Shown here: one piece after another, positions 1 through 9,058 of the stretch | How positions within the stretch are numbered: position 1 is the stretch's first letter | Layout of the letters: every line of letters begins with the position of its first letter | Assembly: GCA_016789205.1 (NCBI GenBank) | Contig: JAEURF010000027.1 | Span: 1 to 11,575 of the forward strand | Source: Anaerolineales bacterium | GTDB taxonomy: Bacteria > Chloroflexota > Anaerolineae > Anaerolineales > Villigracilaceae | Reading direction: 5' to 3' | DNA: 11,575 nt | Program-made: the position numbers and the translations under genes | Notes under the pieces: model-generated | Database searches by the model: none | Seen by the model: only the letters and a program-made list of their open reading frames with translations | What the model was told of the DNA's origin: nothing

Positions 1-32
1 AATAGAGCAAATATCCTCAGGAGCATTGCGGT

Positions 33-3000
33 ATGGCGAAGAAGGTTTCAAGTGTAGGTAAAACTATCAAGAAAAAAGTAGCCAAGCCGAGGGGTAAGAA
101 AGAAGCGGTTGTGGGGAAGAAGATTCGCTCATCTAAGTCAAATCCAATTGATTTAACTGATGTCAATACTTTACAACAAGAATTAAAGCAACGAACAGAT
201 GAACTTGCCATCATCAACTCCATTCAGCAGGGACTCGCCGCCGAGTTGGACTTCCAAGCCATTATTGATATGGTTGGTGATAAATTAAGGGATGTAGTAG
301 AGACAGGCGACATTGGCATCCGCTGGCTTGATGAAAAAACAAATCTACTTCATTATCTTTACGAATACGAACATGGCAAGCGCTTAGAGATTCCTTCCCA
401 TAACCCTGAGGAGAGACCCATCTGGCAAAAGATGGTCGAAAGCCGTAAGCCTGTTATTTGGAATACCACTGCAGAAGGAAATGCCTTATCCCCCTCTTTT
501 GAAGGAACTGATGATAGTAAATCAGGTGCTTATGTTCCTATTATTAGTAATGATCGCATACTTGGGAATATTGTTATTGAGGACTATGAGCGTGAGAATG
601 CCTTCGGTGAATCCGAACTCCGTTTATTAACTACTGTGTCTGCTTCATTAGGCACTGCTTTAGAAAACGCCCGCCTATTTGATGAAACTCAACGCCTCTT
701 AAAAATTACCGAAGAGCGCAATGCCGAACTCGCCATCATTAATAGCGTTCAACAAGGTTTAGCATCCAAACTAGATATGCAAGCCATTTATGACTTAATC
801 GGCGATAAACTAAGTGAAGTTTTGCAAACTCATGATATTGATATCCGTTTGTTTGATATATCATCTAACAAAGTATATTACGCATACGTGAAGGATAATG
901 GAAAGCGCATTACTCTACAGCCAAGTGAGTTTAGAGGAATGTCTAAATATGTATATGAAACGAAACAGAACTTAATCGTTAATGAAGACCTAGCTGGATT
1001 CATGGCAAAGATAGGATCTAATCTGCTGCCTGGCACACAAATGGAAAAAAGCTTTGTAGCTATCCCCATTACCAGTAATGGAAATATCATTGGTATGGTA
1101 GGCATCAGTGATTATGAAAAGGAAAATGCCTTTAGCGAATCAGGTGTACGTCTTTTGCAAACTGTAGTCTCTTCTATGAGTGTTGCGCTTGAGAACGCGC
1201 GTCTCTTCGATGAAACCCAACGCCTCTTAAAAGAGACAGAAACGCGTGCAGCTGAGTTGGCAATTCTCAACTCAGTCGGCGAAGCGATGTCAAAGACATT
1301 AGATGTTAAAACAGTCACATACAATGTCGGTGATAAAATCCGCGAAATTTTTCATGCTGAAATTGTTGATATTCTGATGTTTGATTCAAAAACAAACATG
1401 GTGCAATTAACCTATAGCTACGCGGGCAAATATTTTGAGGATGAACCGCCGTGGGAATTAAGTGAAGGCGGACTAACTACAAAAATTATTAAAACCCGCC
1501 AGCCTTTGTTATTAAAATCTGCCAAAGAAATCGAAAAGCAAGGCGCACAAGCATACGTCACATCACCAGAAGATGACCCTGATATTCAATCTTATATGGG
1601 TGTTCCCATTATGGTTGGTGAAAAAATATTAGGTGTTGTAGATGTTCAAAGTGTCAAAGAGAATGCATTTGATGAAAGTAACTTACGCCTTTTACAAACA
1701 CTTTCTTCCAACATGGGCATTGCCATTGAAAACGCTCGCCTGTTTGATGAAACCCAACGCCTCTTAAAACTGACCGAAGACCGTGCCGCTGAACTTGCAG
1801 TAATTAACAGTGTTCAACAAGGGCTGGCTTCCAAATTGGATTTCCAAGGAATTATTGATTTAATTGGTGACAAGATTAATGAGATATTCAATGCTCAAGC
1901 AACTTTGATATCTTTAATTGACCACCAGAAAAAAGAGGTTGACCATAAATATTTAATTGAACGTGGTGAACGGATTATCTTAGGAAGAGCAGTTCCAATT
2001 GATGCCTTCCGCCAAAAAGTAATCGAAACCCGTCAGCCATGGTTAATCAACAGCAATTACAGACAAATCACACTTGAACTTGGCGAAGAACCTATTTTAG
2101 AAGGTGAAGAACCCAAGTCACTGATATTTACACCCATGTTGATTGGTAATGAAGTCACTGGTGTGATCAGCCTACAAAACCTAGACAATGAAAATGCATT
2201 CACCGAATCTGATTTGCGTTTGCTGACAACAATTACAAATGCCATGAGTGTTGCTCTCGAAAACGCCCGCTTGTTCGATGAAACTCAACGTCTCTTAAAA
2301 ATTACCGAAGAACGCAATGCTGAACTCGCCATCATCAACGGTGTACAAGCAGACTTATCCGCTAGCATGGAAACCGAAGCCATGTATCAGCTCGTTGGCG
2401 ATAAATTGCAAGAAATCTTTGATGCCCAAGTGGTAACGATTATTGAATACGACCCAAAAAATAAATTATGCAGTTGGCGTTATGCAGTTGAAAAAGGAAA
2501 GATTTTACACGTCGAACCTACCAAGCCAATTGGGTTTTCAAAATATATTATTGATAACCGCCACATGATTTTAGTCAATGAAAATGTAGCCGAGCGACGG
2601 CGCGAATTAGGCGGCGTCATAGCGGCAGGAAGCCCAGCCAAGTCATATCTGGGTATGCCTTTGTTGATTAACAATCAGGTTCGCGGAATTCTCTCTCTCC
2701 AAAACGTTGACCACGAAAATGCTTTCTCGCAATCCGATGTGCGTTTATTGCAAACACTTGCTAGCAGTATGAGTGTGGCACTTGAAAATGCACGCCTGTT
2801 AGAAGAAACACGCCGACGTGAACGTGAGAATATTGCTCTATTAGATATCAGCCGTGATATTTCATCCACACTCGATTCATCTACTGTGTTACAAGGTATC
2901 GCAAATCACGCGCACAATGTATTACAAGGCGAATTGAGTGCACTCTTCCTCCCCGAAGAAAATGGTCAAATATTCAGAGCCATTGCCGCCGTCGGAAGAG

Positions 3001-4853
3001 AAGCGGAAAATCTAAAAAGCGACATCATCCAGTTAGGCGAAGGCATCTTAGGTGATATTGCAAAAAATAAAGTTGGTGAAATCGTCAATGATGTAGATAA
3101 TGACAAACGTGGTGTTCAAGTCGCTGGGACTGATATTAATTCGGATGAACATTTATTAGCAGTACCATTACTTGCCAATGCTGAGTTAATTGGGTTAATG
3201 GCTGTTTGGCGCAATGGAAAAAATAAAGAGTTTCTTAATTCTGAATTGGAGTTCTTAACAGGTTTATCACGTCAGGCTGTGATTGCAATTCAAAATGCAA
3301 AATTATTTGATGAAGCCCAATCAGCCCGTGCCGCCGCTGAACAAGCCAACCAAGCCAAGAGTGCCTTCCTCGCCACAATGAGTCACGAACTGCGTACACC
3401 GTTGAATGCAATTATTGGTTTCACAAGAATCGTTCGCAGAAAATCAGAAGATGCATTACCTGATAAACAAAAAGATAATCTTGATAAAGTCTTATCGAGC
3501 GCCGAACATTTGCTGAACTTGATTAACACGGTGCTAGACCTTGCCAAAATTGAATCTGGCAAAATGGATGTGCAAGCCGCTAACTTTAATATCACTGCGC
3601 TTCTGGAACAATGTGCTACTCTTGTTTTGCCATTGCTCAAACCCACTGTCACGTTGAAAAAGCCAGTCTATGAAAATCTAATCATATATTCCGACCAAGA
3701 CAAAATCAAACAAATCGTTTTGAATTTATTAAGCAACGCGGCAAAGTTTACCCATGCAGGAAAAATCGCTTTAGAAATGGAGCAAGAAGATTCAATCCTT
3801 CGCATTCATGTAACCGATAGTGGCATTGGTATTAACGCAGAAGCGCTCGAAAGAATCTTTGACGAATTCCAGCAAGCCGACACCAGCACGACACGTCAAT
3901 ATGGTGGTACAGGTTTAGGTCTTGCGATTAGTCGCAATCTAGCACGTCTGCTTGGCGGTGATTTGACTGCGACGAGCGAAGTTGGAAAAGGTTCAACATT
4001 TACACTTTCAATTCCGACTCAACCTGACTATAAATCCGCCTCAATCTCTGATCGCAAACTTGATTCAGCATCGCAATCAGCATCTTATCTTGACACAGGC
4101 AAAAAACGAATCCTCGTGATTGATGATGACCCGAATGCTGTCTATCTCTTACAAGAGAGTTTAACGCAAAACGAATTTGAGATTATTGGTACGGATAATA
4201 AACATCAAGCGCTAAGTATTGCTCGAGAACAACAACCGCACGCCATTCTGCTTGACATCCTTATGCCGGAGACAGATGGCTGGCAAATTCTACACGACCT
4301 GAAAGCCAACCCAGCGACAACAAATATTCCAGTGATACTACTCACGATTGTAGATAACAAAGCACTTGGGTTTAGGCTTGGTGCGGCGGCATATTTATTA
4401 AAGCCACTGGACCCAACTGCAGTAATGGATGCGCTCAATCAAGTTATCGAAAAAACACCTCACATGCATAAACACATCCTTGTAGTAGATGATGACCCGC
4501 AAATTGTTGAGATGCTAAGTCAGATGATACCTGAATCAGATTTCAGGTTAGATTCTGCTGAAGATGGCGAAGCAGGTTTGAAGGCGATTGAAGCGCAACG
4601 TCCCGATATCATCTTGCTTGATTTGATGATGCCAAAGGTGGATGGATTTGGCATGATTGAAAAATTGAGAATGCGCCCTGAATTTCAAAATATCCCGATT
4701 ATTGTGCTGAGTGCGAAAGACCTGACAGATGAAGAAAATTTGAAATTAAAAGAAAGCGTTGCTGTTGTGATGAAAAAGCAAGGCTTTGTAGGTGATCGGC
4801 TGGTACAGGAAATTGACAGTGTCTTGAAAAAAGAGAATAAGAATTCTCTGTAA
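33..4853 (+). CDS. Multi-GAF hybrid sensor histidine kinase with two C-terminal receiver domains
   Basis: A 1606-residue cytoplasmic hybrid kinase with no membrane segment or signal peptide. Domain order: a Lys/Arg-rich tail (residues 2-37); six GAF domains, each about 170-180 residues (roughly 57-210, 225-390, 400-570, 580-745, 757-920, 930-1090); a short coiled coil; HisKA with the phosphoacceptor H1118 in SHELRTPLNAI; HATPase_c with N-box N1235, G1 box DSGIGI at D1262 and G2 box GGTGLGL; then receiver 1 (about 1359-1475, phosphoacceptor D1408) and receiver 2 (about 1481-1600, D1530). All catalytic residues are present, so it should be active. GAF domains bind small ligands or mediate dimerisation; the ligands here cannot be told. 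The sixth GAF is the most divergent. The ATG at 33 follows AGGAG (19-23) with 9-base spacing. Phosphate probably flows from H1118 to the receivers and on to receivers encoded downstream (inference). The next gene starts 27 bases on. Confidence 0.95.
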   Translation: MAKKVSSVGKTIKKKVAKPRGKKEAVVGKKIRSSKSNPIDLTDVNTLQQELKQRTDELAIINSIQQGLAAELDFQAIIDMVGDKLRDVVETGDIGIRWLDEKTNLLHYLYEYEHGKRLEIPSHNPEERPIWQKMVESRKPVIWNTTAEGNALSPSFEGTDDSKSGAYVPIISNDRILGNIVIEDYERENAFGESELRLLTTVSASLGTALENARLFDETQRLLKITEERNAELAIINSVQQGLASKLDMQAIYDLIGDKLSEVLQTHDIDIRLFDISSNKVYYAYVKDNGKRITLQPSEFRGMSKYVYETKQNLIVNEDLAGFMAKIGSNLLPGTQMEKSFVAIPITSNGNIIGMVGISDYEKENAFSESGVRLLQTVVSSMSVALENARLFDETQRLLKETETRAAELAILNSVGEAMSKTLDVKTVTYNVGDKIREIFHAEIVDILMFDSKTNMVQLTYSYAGKYFEDEPPWELSEGGLTTKIIKTRQPLLLKSAKEIEKQGAQAYVTSPEDDPDIQSYMGVPIMVGEKILGVVDVQSVKENAFDESNLRLLQTLSSNMGIAIENARLFDETQRLLKLTEDRAAELAVINSVQQGLASKLDFQGIIDLIGDKINEIFNAQATLISLIDHQKKEVDHKYLIERGERIILGRAVPIDAFRQKVIETRQPWLINSNYRQITLELGEEPILEGEEPKSLIFTPMLIGNEVTGVISLQNLDNENAFTESDLRLLTTITNAMSVALENARLFDETQRLLKITEERNAELAIINGVQADLSASMETEAMYQLVGDKLQEIFDAQVVTIIEYDPKNKLCSWRYAVEKGKILHVEPTKPIGFSKYIIDNRHMILVNENVAERRRELGGVIAAGSPAKSYLGMPLLINNQVRGILSLQNVDHENAFSQSDVRLLQTLASSMSVALENARLLEETRRRERENIALLDISRDISSTLDSSTVLQGIANHAHNVLQGELSALFLPEENGQIFRAIAAVGREAENLKSDIIQLGEGILGDIAKNKVGEIVNDVDNDKRGVQVAGTDINSDEHLLAVPLLANAELIGLMAVWRNGKNKEFLNSELEFLTGLSRQAVIAIQNAKLFDEAQSARAAAEQANQAKSAFLATMSHELRTPLNAIIGFTRIVRRKSEDALPDKQKDNLDKVLSSAEHLLNLINTVLDLAKIESGKMDVQAANFNITALLEQCATLVLPLLKPTVTLKKPVYENLIIYSDQDKIKQIVLNLLSNAAKFTHAGKIALEMEQEDSILRIHVTDSGIGINAEALERIFDEFQQADTSTTRQYGGTGLGLAISRNLARLLGGDLTATSEVGKGSTFTLSIPTQPDYKSASISDRKLDSASQSASYLDTGKKRILVIDDDPNAVYLLQESLTQNEFEIIGTDNKHQALSIAREQQPHAILLDILMPETDGWQILHDLKANPATTNIPVILLTIVDNKALGFRLGAAAYLLKPLDPTAVMDALNQVIEKTPHMHKHILVVDDDPQIVEMLSQMIPESDFRLDSAEDGEAGLKAIEAQRPDIILLDLMMPKVDGFGMIEKLRMRPEFQNIPIIVLSAKDLTDEENLKLKESVAVVMKKQGFVGDRLVQEIDSVLKKENKNSL
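681..2300 (+). repeat. Four near-identical linker repeats between GAF domains
   Basis: A 24-base unit encoding DETQRLLK occurs in frame at 681-704, 1209-1232, 1746-1769 and 2277-2300. The copies at 1209 and 1746 are identical, and the outer two differ from them at one or two silent positions. Similarity extends on both sides into ALENARLF and the helix (T)EERNAELAIINSVQ. The copies are 528, 537 and 531 bases apart, the length of one GAF plus linker, so this marks tandem duplication of a GAF-linker module within one gene. A diverged fifth copy (LLEETRR) lies near 2796-2815 and a sixth (LFDEAQ) near 3303-3320. The linkers are probably signalling helices that keep the GAF dimers in register. Confidence 0.85.
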
Positions 4854-4880
4854 CAAAATTTTTAATCAGGAGATTTCACC

Positions 4881-6323
4881 ATGCAAGATGCAGGCAATTG
4901 TCAAAAGAATGCAACATGGCAAAACTGGGGTAAAAATCTCACGGCTCATCCTGAATTCATCTGTACACCACAGAATAAGGATGAATTAACGAACATTGTA
5001 AAAAACGCAATCATAGAAAAGAAAAAGATTCGTATGCTCGGCGGCGGCTACTCATGGACTCCTGTTGTGCCGACGAACGACTGGATAATTGACATGTCGA
5101 AGTTAAATAAAATTCTTTCGGTAGATACGGTCAAGAATCAAGTCACGGTGGAAGCGGGGATGAGAGTTGGTGATTTATCACTAGCAATTGCAGGTGAAGA
5201 ATTCGACCTTGATGACAAACCCATTCCCCCAGTGGTAAACCCTAACAATGCCCTTTCTTTTGAAACTGAAACCGTCATTCCATGGATTACGGTTGGAGGT
5301 GCGGTGGCATTGGGATGTCATGGAACAGGCTATACCATGGGAACATATTCTGACCAAGTTGTAGCGATGGAGATGTTATTGGCAGACGGCACGTGGCGAA
5401 CGTTCTCAGTAGAAACAGACGGCGAAGAAATGATGAACGCCATGCGTGTCAACCTCGGCGCATTAGGCATTATTTATAGCGTTACATTTCAATGTGTGCC
5501 ACGCTTTAATTTACAGGCTGTCGATTCGCGCGCAGACATGGAAGAAACCATTGCGAATATTAAACAATTAGTAACCAGTCACGATTATGTTGAAGTGTTC
5601 TGGTTTCCCTTCAATCAAAAATGTTGGATTAAAACATGGGATAAAACAGACAAACCAATTACACAGAATGAAGTCACATGGGGCTGGGATGAATTAAAAG
5701 TATTTCTTGAAATTAATTCATTTGGCATTTATTTGATGGATGCCCTAAACAAAAATTCATGGCTGACACCATACATTATGAAGTTGTTATCAGGCTTAAT
5801 GCCTACGCAAAGTGTTGTTGCTGTTTCAGCGCAAGTCTTTCATTATCAACTATTCTATATGCCTGTCTGGGATATGAGTTATTGTATTAATATCCCTAAC
5901 AATGATTTTACGCTGGTGCAAAAGGCGTGGATGCAAGTCGTGAAGCGCATCGAAGCCGCACAGAAACAGGGTCAGTATCCTCAGAATATGGTTTTACACA
6001 CCCGCTACATCAAAAACAGCAACGCTTATCTCTCCCCTGCTTCAGGTGAAGACCATACTTGCTGTATCGAAATTCTCACTTTCACAGGTGACAATCGCCC
6101 TGTTGAAAGTTATGAATCTTATTTTAAACAAATTGAACAAGATTGGATTGAACTAGGTGGTAAACCACATTGGGGCAAAGCGATTTATTCTGTAAACAAG
6201 TTGAAGTCTATGTATGGAGCAAACATGGATGCCTTTCTCAAGATTCGGCAAAAACTCGACCCCAATCAGATGTTTATCAACGATTTTTTGCGCCAGGTCT
6301 TTCAAATACAACCACCGAATTAA
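4881..6323 (+). CDS. FAD-dependent oxidoreductase, VAO / aldonolactone oxidase-like
   Basis: A 480-residue soluble flavoenzyme of the vanillyl-alcohol oxidase superfamily. The N-terminal FAD-binding domain (FAD_binding_4 type, about residues 25-210) shows the phosphate-binding stretch MLGGGYSW (52-59), the strand VTVEAGMRVGDL (88-99), and GGAVALGCHGTG (139-150). The C-terminal half resembles the ALO (D-arabinono-1,4-lactone oxidase) domain, with PHWGK at 429-433 and a closing DPNQMFINDFL (460-470). Relatives oxidise aldonolactones, alditols or sterols; the substrate here cannot be assigned. Family members with covalent FAD carry His where this protein has Y57, so its FAD is probably non-covalent. 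No signal peptide is visible. AGGAGA (4868-4873) precedes the ATG. It sits between two kinase genes, with gaps of 27 and 30 bases, so it is probably cotranscribed with them. Superfamily confidence is high, the subfamily moderate, and the reaction unknown. Confidence 0.88.
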   Translation: MQDAGNCQKNATWQNWGKNLTAHPEFICTPQNKDELTNIVKNAIIEKKKIRMLGGGYSWTPVVPTNDWIIDMSKLNKILSVDTVKNQVTVEAGMRVGDLSLAIAGEEFDLDDKPIPPVVNPNNALSFETETVIPWITVGGAVALGCHGTGYTMGTYSDQVVAMEMLLADGTWRTFSVETDGEEMMNAMRVNLGALGIIYSVTFQCVPRFNLQAVDSRADMEETIANIKQLVTSHDYVEVFWFPFNQKCWIKTWDKTDKPITQNEVTWGWDELKVFLEINSFGIYLMDALNKNSWLTPYIMKLLSGLMPTQSVVAVSAQVFHYQLFYMPVWDMSYCINIPNNDFTLVQKAWMQVVKRIEAAQKQGQYPQNMVLHTRYIKNSNAYLSPASGEDHTCCIEILTFTGDNRPVESYESYFKQIEQDWIELGGKPHWGKAIYSVNKLKSMYGANMDAFLKIRQKLDPNQMFINDFLRQVFQIQPPN

Positions 6324-6353
6324 TCTACTGGAATTGACTGAGACGGAGAACCC

Positions 6354-8660
6354 ATGCCTCATTCTAGATTCAAATTACCATATATTCCACCGCTTCCCAC
6401 TACTATGGTCAGCCGTCCTTTTGGATTAAATGATGAAGGAAAACCAATTAATCAAAGCCGTGGCGCAGTCTTTCAAGGAGCGTTGGTTTATGTGCGTGAA
6501 TTTGTAAAAGAGCGACTGGAAAAAGAATTACCATCTGAACTTAGCCTTGAAGAAAAAAATCAGCGCGTCACAGCGGCGCAAGCGGAGGCTTTTCAAGAAA
6601 TTATTACACGTCTCAATTCCGCCATTCCAGACCCAAACTACCATATCACTCCTGAATATATTTTGAATGAAGGCAACGGATATTCACGCGAATTTTCAAC
6701 TTTCTTTTTTGAAACTTGTCGCCTCGTCTGTGGTGATGATGATTTTCATTTTAACAAAGGCAGGCTAAATGAAATAAATGCCATTCAATATATGACGCGC
6801 CCGTTTCCATTAAGTTATGTCTATAAAATTTTCCCGAGGTTTGTCGCCAAATATACAAACTTAGATATTGAAACGATTGAAACCACATCAAATTCCGCTG
6901 TGTTGAGAATGCGCCCAGACTCGCATTTGATGAATATTCCACCAGAGATTCATATTCATTCCATCCTTGCCACTTGCAATGGATTTCAAGGTTTTCTGAT
7001 TTATCTCCCAAAATTTCATTCGGGCATTCAGCCCGCTATAATTAACGAGCGAAAATGCCGTCTGCATGGAGACGAGTATTGCGAGTGGGAATTCATCTGG
7101 GAAAATCCGCGTCCAAAGATAGGGACAACTGTTTGGGGCGGTGTGGCATTGTCATTGGCTTTAGCAGTTTACACATTGCTTCGTATGCCGGCTTGGGAAT
7201 GGATAGCATGGTTTGCTTTTATCCCTGCGCTGTATAGTTGGTTTACGTATCAAATTAAGCTTGGCGACTTTGAGCGTGACCGTCAACATAGAATTCTGGC
7301 AGAACAAAGTGAAAAAAGCGAACACCAATACGATGAGTTACTCGCCTCGAATAGCAACTTACAAATTTCAAATGTAACTTTGCAACAGAAAATATCACAA
7401 CTTACTGCTTTATACGAAATTGGATTAGCAGTCAGTTCGGTTCTTGACCTCGATGAATTGCTTGAAAAAAGTTTACAGGCAGTGATTAAACATTTGAATT
7501 TTGACCGCGCCATGATTATGTTAGTGGACGAAAAACAACAAGTTCTCAAAGATGGGCATATCATTGGCGGCTCGCCCGAATTAATGGAAACGGTTAAAAA
7601 TTTATCCATCCCTCTCGAAAGAAAAGATTCAATACTTACACAAAGTATTCATAGCCACGAACCTGTTCAGGTCAATAGCATAGATGAGGTCAAAGATGAA
7701 GCGCAACGTAATTCATTGATTCAGTTCGGAATCAAAGGGTACGTTAGCGTGCCATTAATCGCCCAAGGAAAAGCCATCGGTGTACTTTTAGCAGATAACT
7801 CACAAACAAACAGACCTATTCCTCAAGATTCAGTTAACTCATTGGTTATCGCTGGTAGTCAAATCGCTAGCGCTGTAGATAGTGCACGTCTCTATCAAAC
7901 ACTTGAACAACGTGTTACTGAGCGAACGCACGAAGCCGAAGAAGCACGCGCTGTAGCAGAAAACGCCAGCAAAGCCAAAAGTGCTTTCCTCGCAAACATG
8001 AGTCATGAATTACGTACACCACTTAATGCAATTATCGGGTTTACAAGAATTGTCCGCCGCAAGGCGGAAGGTGTTCTGCCTGAAAAGCAAACCGAAAATC
8101 TCGATAAAGTGCTTGCCAGTTCAGAGCATTTGCTTGGCTTAATTAATACCGTGTTAGACATCGCTAAAATTGAAGCAGGCAGAATGGATGTTGCCCGCGT
8201 GAATTTTGATATCAACGCATTGGCAGAACAATGTATTGCAATTGCCTCGCCGCTTCTCAAATCTGGTATAAAACTAAAAAAGGAATCAGATAACGAAATC
8301 AGTATGGTTTATTCTGATATAGAAAAGATTAAGCAAATCTTACTTAATTTACTGAGCAATGCGGCTAAGTTTACACATGAGGGAAGTATCGTTCTTTCTA
8401 TACGCAGACCTGAGGGAAACAACCTAAGCATCTCCATCGCCGACAGTGGAATTGGCATCAGTAAAGAGGCGTTAGGTCGCATCTTTGAAGAATTTCAACA
8501 AGCAGATAGCAGTACAACCAGAGAATATGGTGGCACAGGGCTAGGACTCGCTATTAGTCGAAATCTTGCCCGCCTGCTTGGCGGAGATTTAACCGCCGTA
8601 AGTGAAGTTGGTAAAGGTTCTACGTTTACGCTTACCATCCCAAATATGTCACCAAATTAA
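6354..8660 (+). CDS. Membrane-associated sensor histidine kinase (V4R-like sensor, two membrane segments, GAF, HisKA, HATPase)
   Basis: A 768-residue kinase. Residues 1-250 form an N-terminal sensor domain I cannot name firmly; its end, CRLHGDEYCEWEF (235-247), resembles the C-terminal motif of V4R/XylR-type small-molecule sensor domains. Two hydrophobic segments (about 260-277 and 280-299) separated only by RMP form a tight hairpin, which would leave both the sensor and kinase domains on the cytoplasmic side. A coiled coil (about 305-350) leads into one GAF domain (about 355-515), a second helix, HisKA with H551 in SHELRTPLNAI, and HATPase_c with N669, DSGIGI at D697 and GGTGLGL. There is no receiver, so phosphate must pass to a separate protein, and the stand-alone receiver 32 bases downstream is the natural candidate. 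The ATG at 6354 follows GGAG (6345-6348). The catalytic core is a close paralogue of that in the first kinase. Confidence 0.92.
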   Translation: MPHSRFKLPYIPPLPTTMVSRPFGLNDEGKPINQSRGAVFQGALVYVREFVKERLEKELPSELSLEEKNQRVTAAQAEAFQEIITRLNSAIPDPNYHITPEYILNEGNGYSREFSTFFFETCRLVCGDDDFHFNKGRLNEINAIQYMTRPFPLSYVYKIFPRFVAKYTNLDIETIETTSNSAVLRMRPDSHLMNIPPEIHIHSILATCNGFQGFLIYLPKFHSGIQPAIINERKCRLHGDEYCEWEFIWENPRPKIGTTVWGGVALSLALAVYTLLRMPAWEWIAWFAFIPALYSWFTYQIKLGDFERDRQHRILAEQSEKSEHQYDELLASNSNLQISNVTLQQKISQLTALYEIGLAVSSVLDLDELLEKSLQAVIKHLNFDRAMIMLVDEKQQVLKDGHIIGGSPELMETVKNLSIPLERKDSILTQSIHSHEPVQVNSIDEVKDEAQRNSLIQFGIKGYVSVPLIAQGKAIGVLLADNSQTNRPIPQDSVNSLVIAGSQIASAVDSARLYQTLEQRVTERTHEAEEARAVAENASKAKSAFLANMSHELRTPLNAIIGFTRIVRRKAEGVLPEKQTENLDKVLASSEHLLGLINTVLDIAKIEAGRMDVARVNFDINALAEQCIAIASPLLKSGIKLKKESDNEISMVYSDIEKIKQILLNLLSNAAKFTHEGSIVLSIRRPEGNNLSISIADSGIGISKEALGRIFEEFQQADSSTTREYGGTGLGLAISRNLARLLGGDLTAVSEVGKGSTFTLTIPNMSPN

Positions 8661-8692
8661 GTGATTAATAATATGCCCAATGGAGATATTTT

Positions 8693-9046
8693 ATGAAAAC
8701 CGTTCTTATTATCGAAGATACCGAACTCAATGTTGACCTCATTTCCCAACTACTAGAGGATGACTACAACCTACTGATTGCACGAGATGGTGAGCAAGGC
8801 ATTCTCATGGCAAATGAAAACAAACCCGATTTGATATTGATGGACATTTCCTTACCTGTGATGGATGGTTATGAAGCGACACGAAAGATTCGCGAGACTT
8901 TATCATCCACCCCAATTATTGGTTTGTCTGCTCATGCGATGGACGGTGACGAAAAAAAAGCAAGAGATTCAGGTTGCAATGATTACCTCACCAAACCTCT
9001 CAACGAGAATTTATTATTCACAATGTTAGAAAAGTATTTGGGATAA
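8693..9046 (+). CDS. Single-domain response regulator (CheY/DivK-like receiver)
   Basis: A 117-residue protein that is only a receiver domain. The acidic pocket is E8-D9, the phosphoacceptor is D51 in LILMDISLPVMDG, the switch Ser is S79 in GLSAHAM, and the conserved Lys is K101 in YLTKPL. No DNA-binding or enzymatic output follows; the protein ends at YLG right after the last helix. Proteins of this kind relay phosphate between kinases and phosphotransfer proteins, or act through protein-protein contact. The SAHAM and TKPL motifs resemble receivers found in hybrid kinases more than chemotaxis CheY. GGAG (8682-8685) lies 7 bases before the ATG. Its position between a kinase without a receiver and a receiver-phosphatase suggests a shuttle role, which is inference. 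Confidence 0.93.
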   Translation: MKTVLIIEDTELNVDLISQLLEDDYNLLIARDGEQGILMANENKPDLILMDISLPVMDGYEATRKIRETLSSTPIIGLSAHAMDGDEKKARDSGCNDYLTKPLNENLLFTMLEKYLG

Positions 9047-9053
9047 TTCTATT

Positions 9054-9058
9054 GGAGG
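9054..9058 (+). promoter_or_regulatory. Ribosome binding site that fixes the phosphatase start at 9064
   Basis: GGAGG lies 5 bases before ATG 9064. An in-frame TTG at 9052 would add four residues (read MEAR), but this GGAGG would then fall inside the coding sequence and no purine-rich site precedes the TTG. The ATG is therefore the better start. Confidence 0.8.

Noticed and set aside
878..1105. Minus-strand reading frame inside the first kinase
   Set aside because: It is antisense to a continuous GAF coding region with clear domain motifs, has no ribosome site or recognisable protein features, and is one of several such shadows along the operon.
4854..4880. AT-rich gap between the first kinase and the oxidoreductase as a promoter or terminator
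   Set aside because: The 27 bases hold a Shine-Dalgarno site but no hairpin and no convincing -35/-10 pair.
6214..6429. Plus-strand frame bridging the oxidoreductase and the second kinase
   Set aside because: It overlaps the conserved C-terminus of the oxidoreductase and the start of the kinase in another frame, and its translation resembles no protein.
3345..8640. Repeated DNA in the two kinase genes as a mobile element or long duplication
   Set aside because: The similarity follows the HisKA-HATPase domain boundaries and is at protein level with many silent changes; no terminal inverted repeats, transposase or target duplications are seen.
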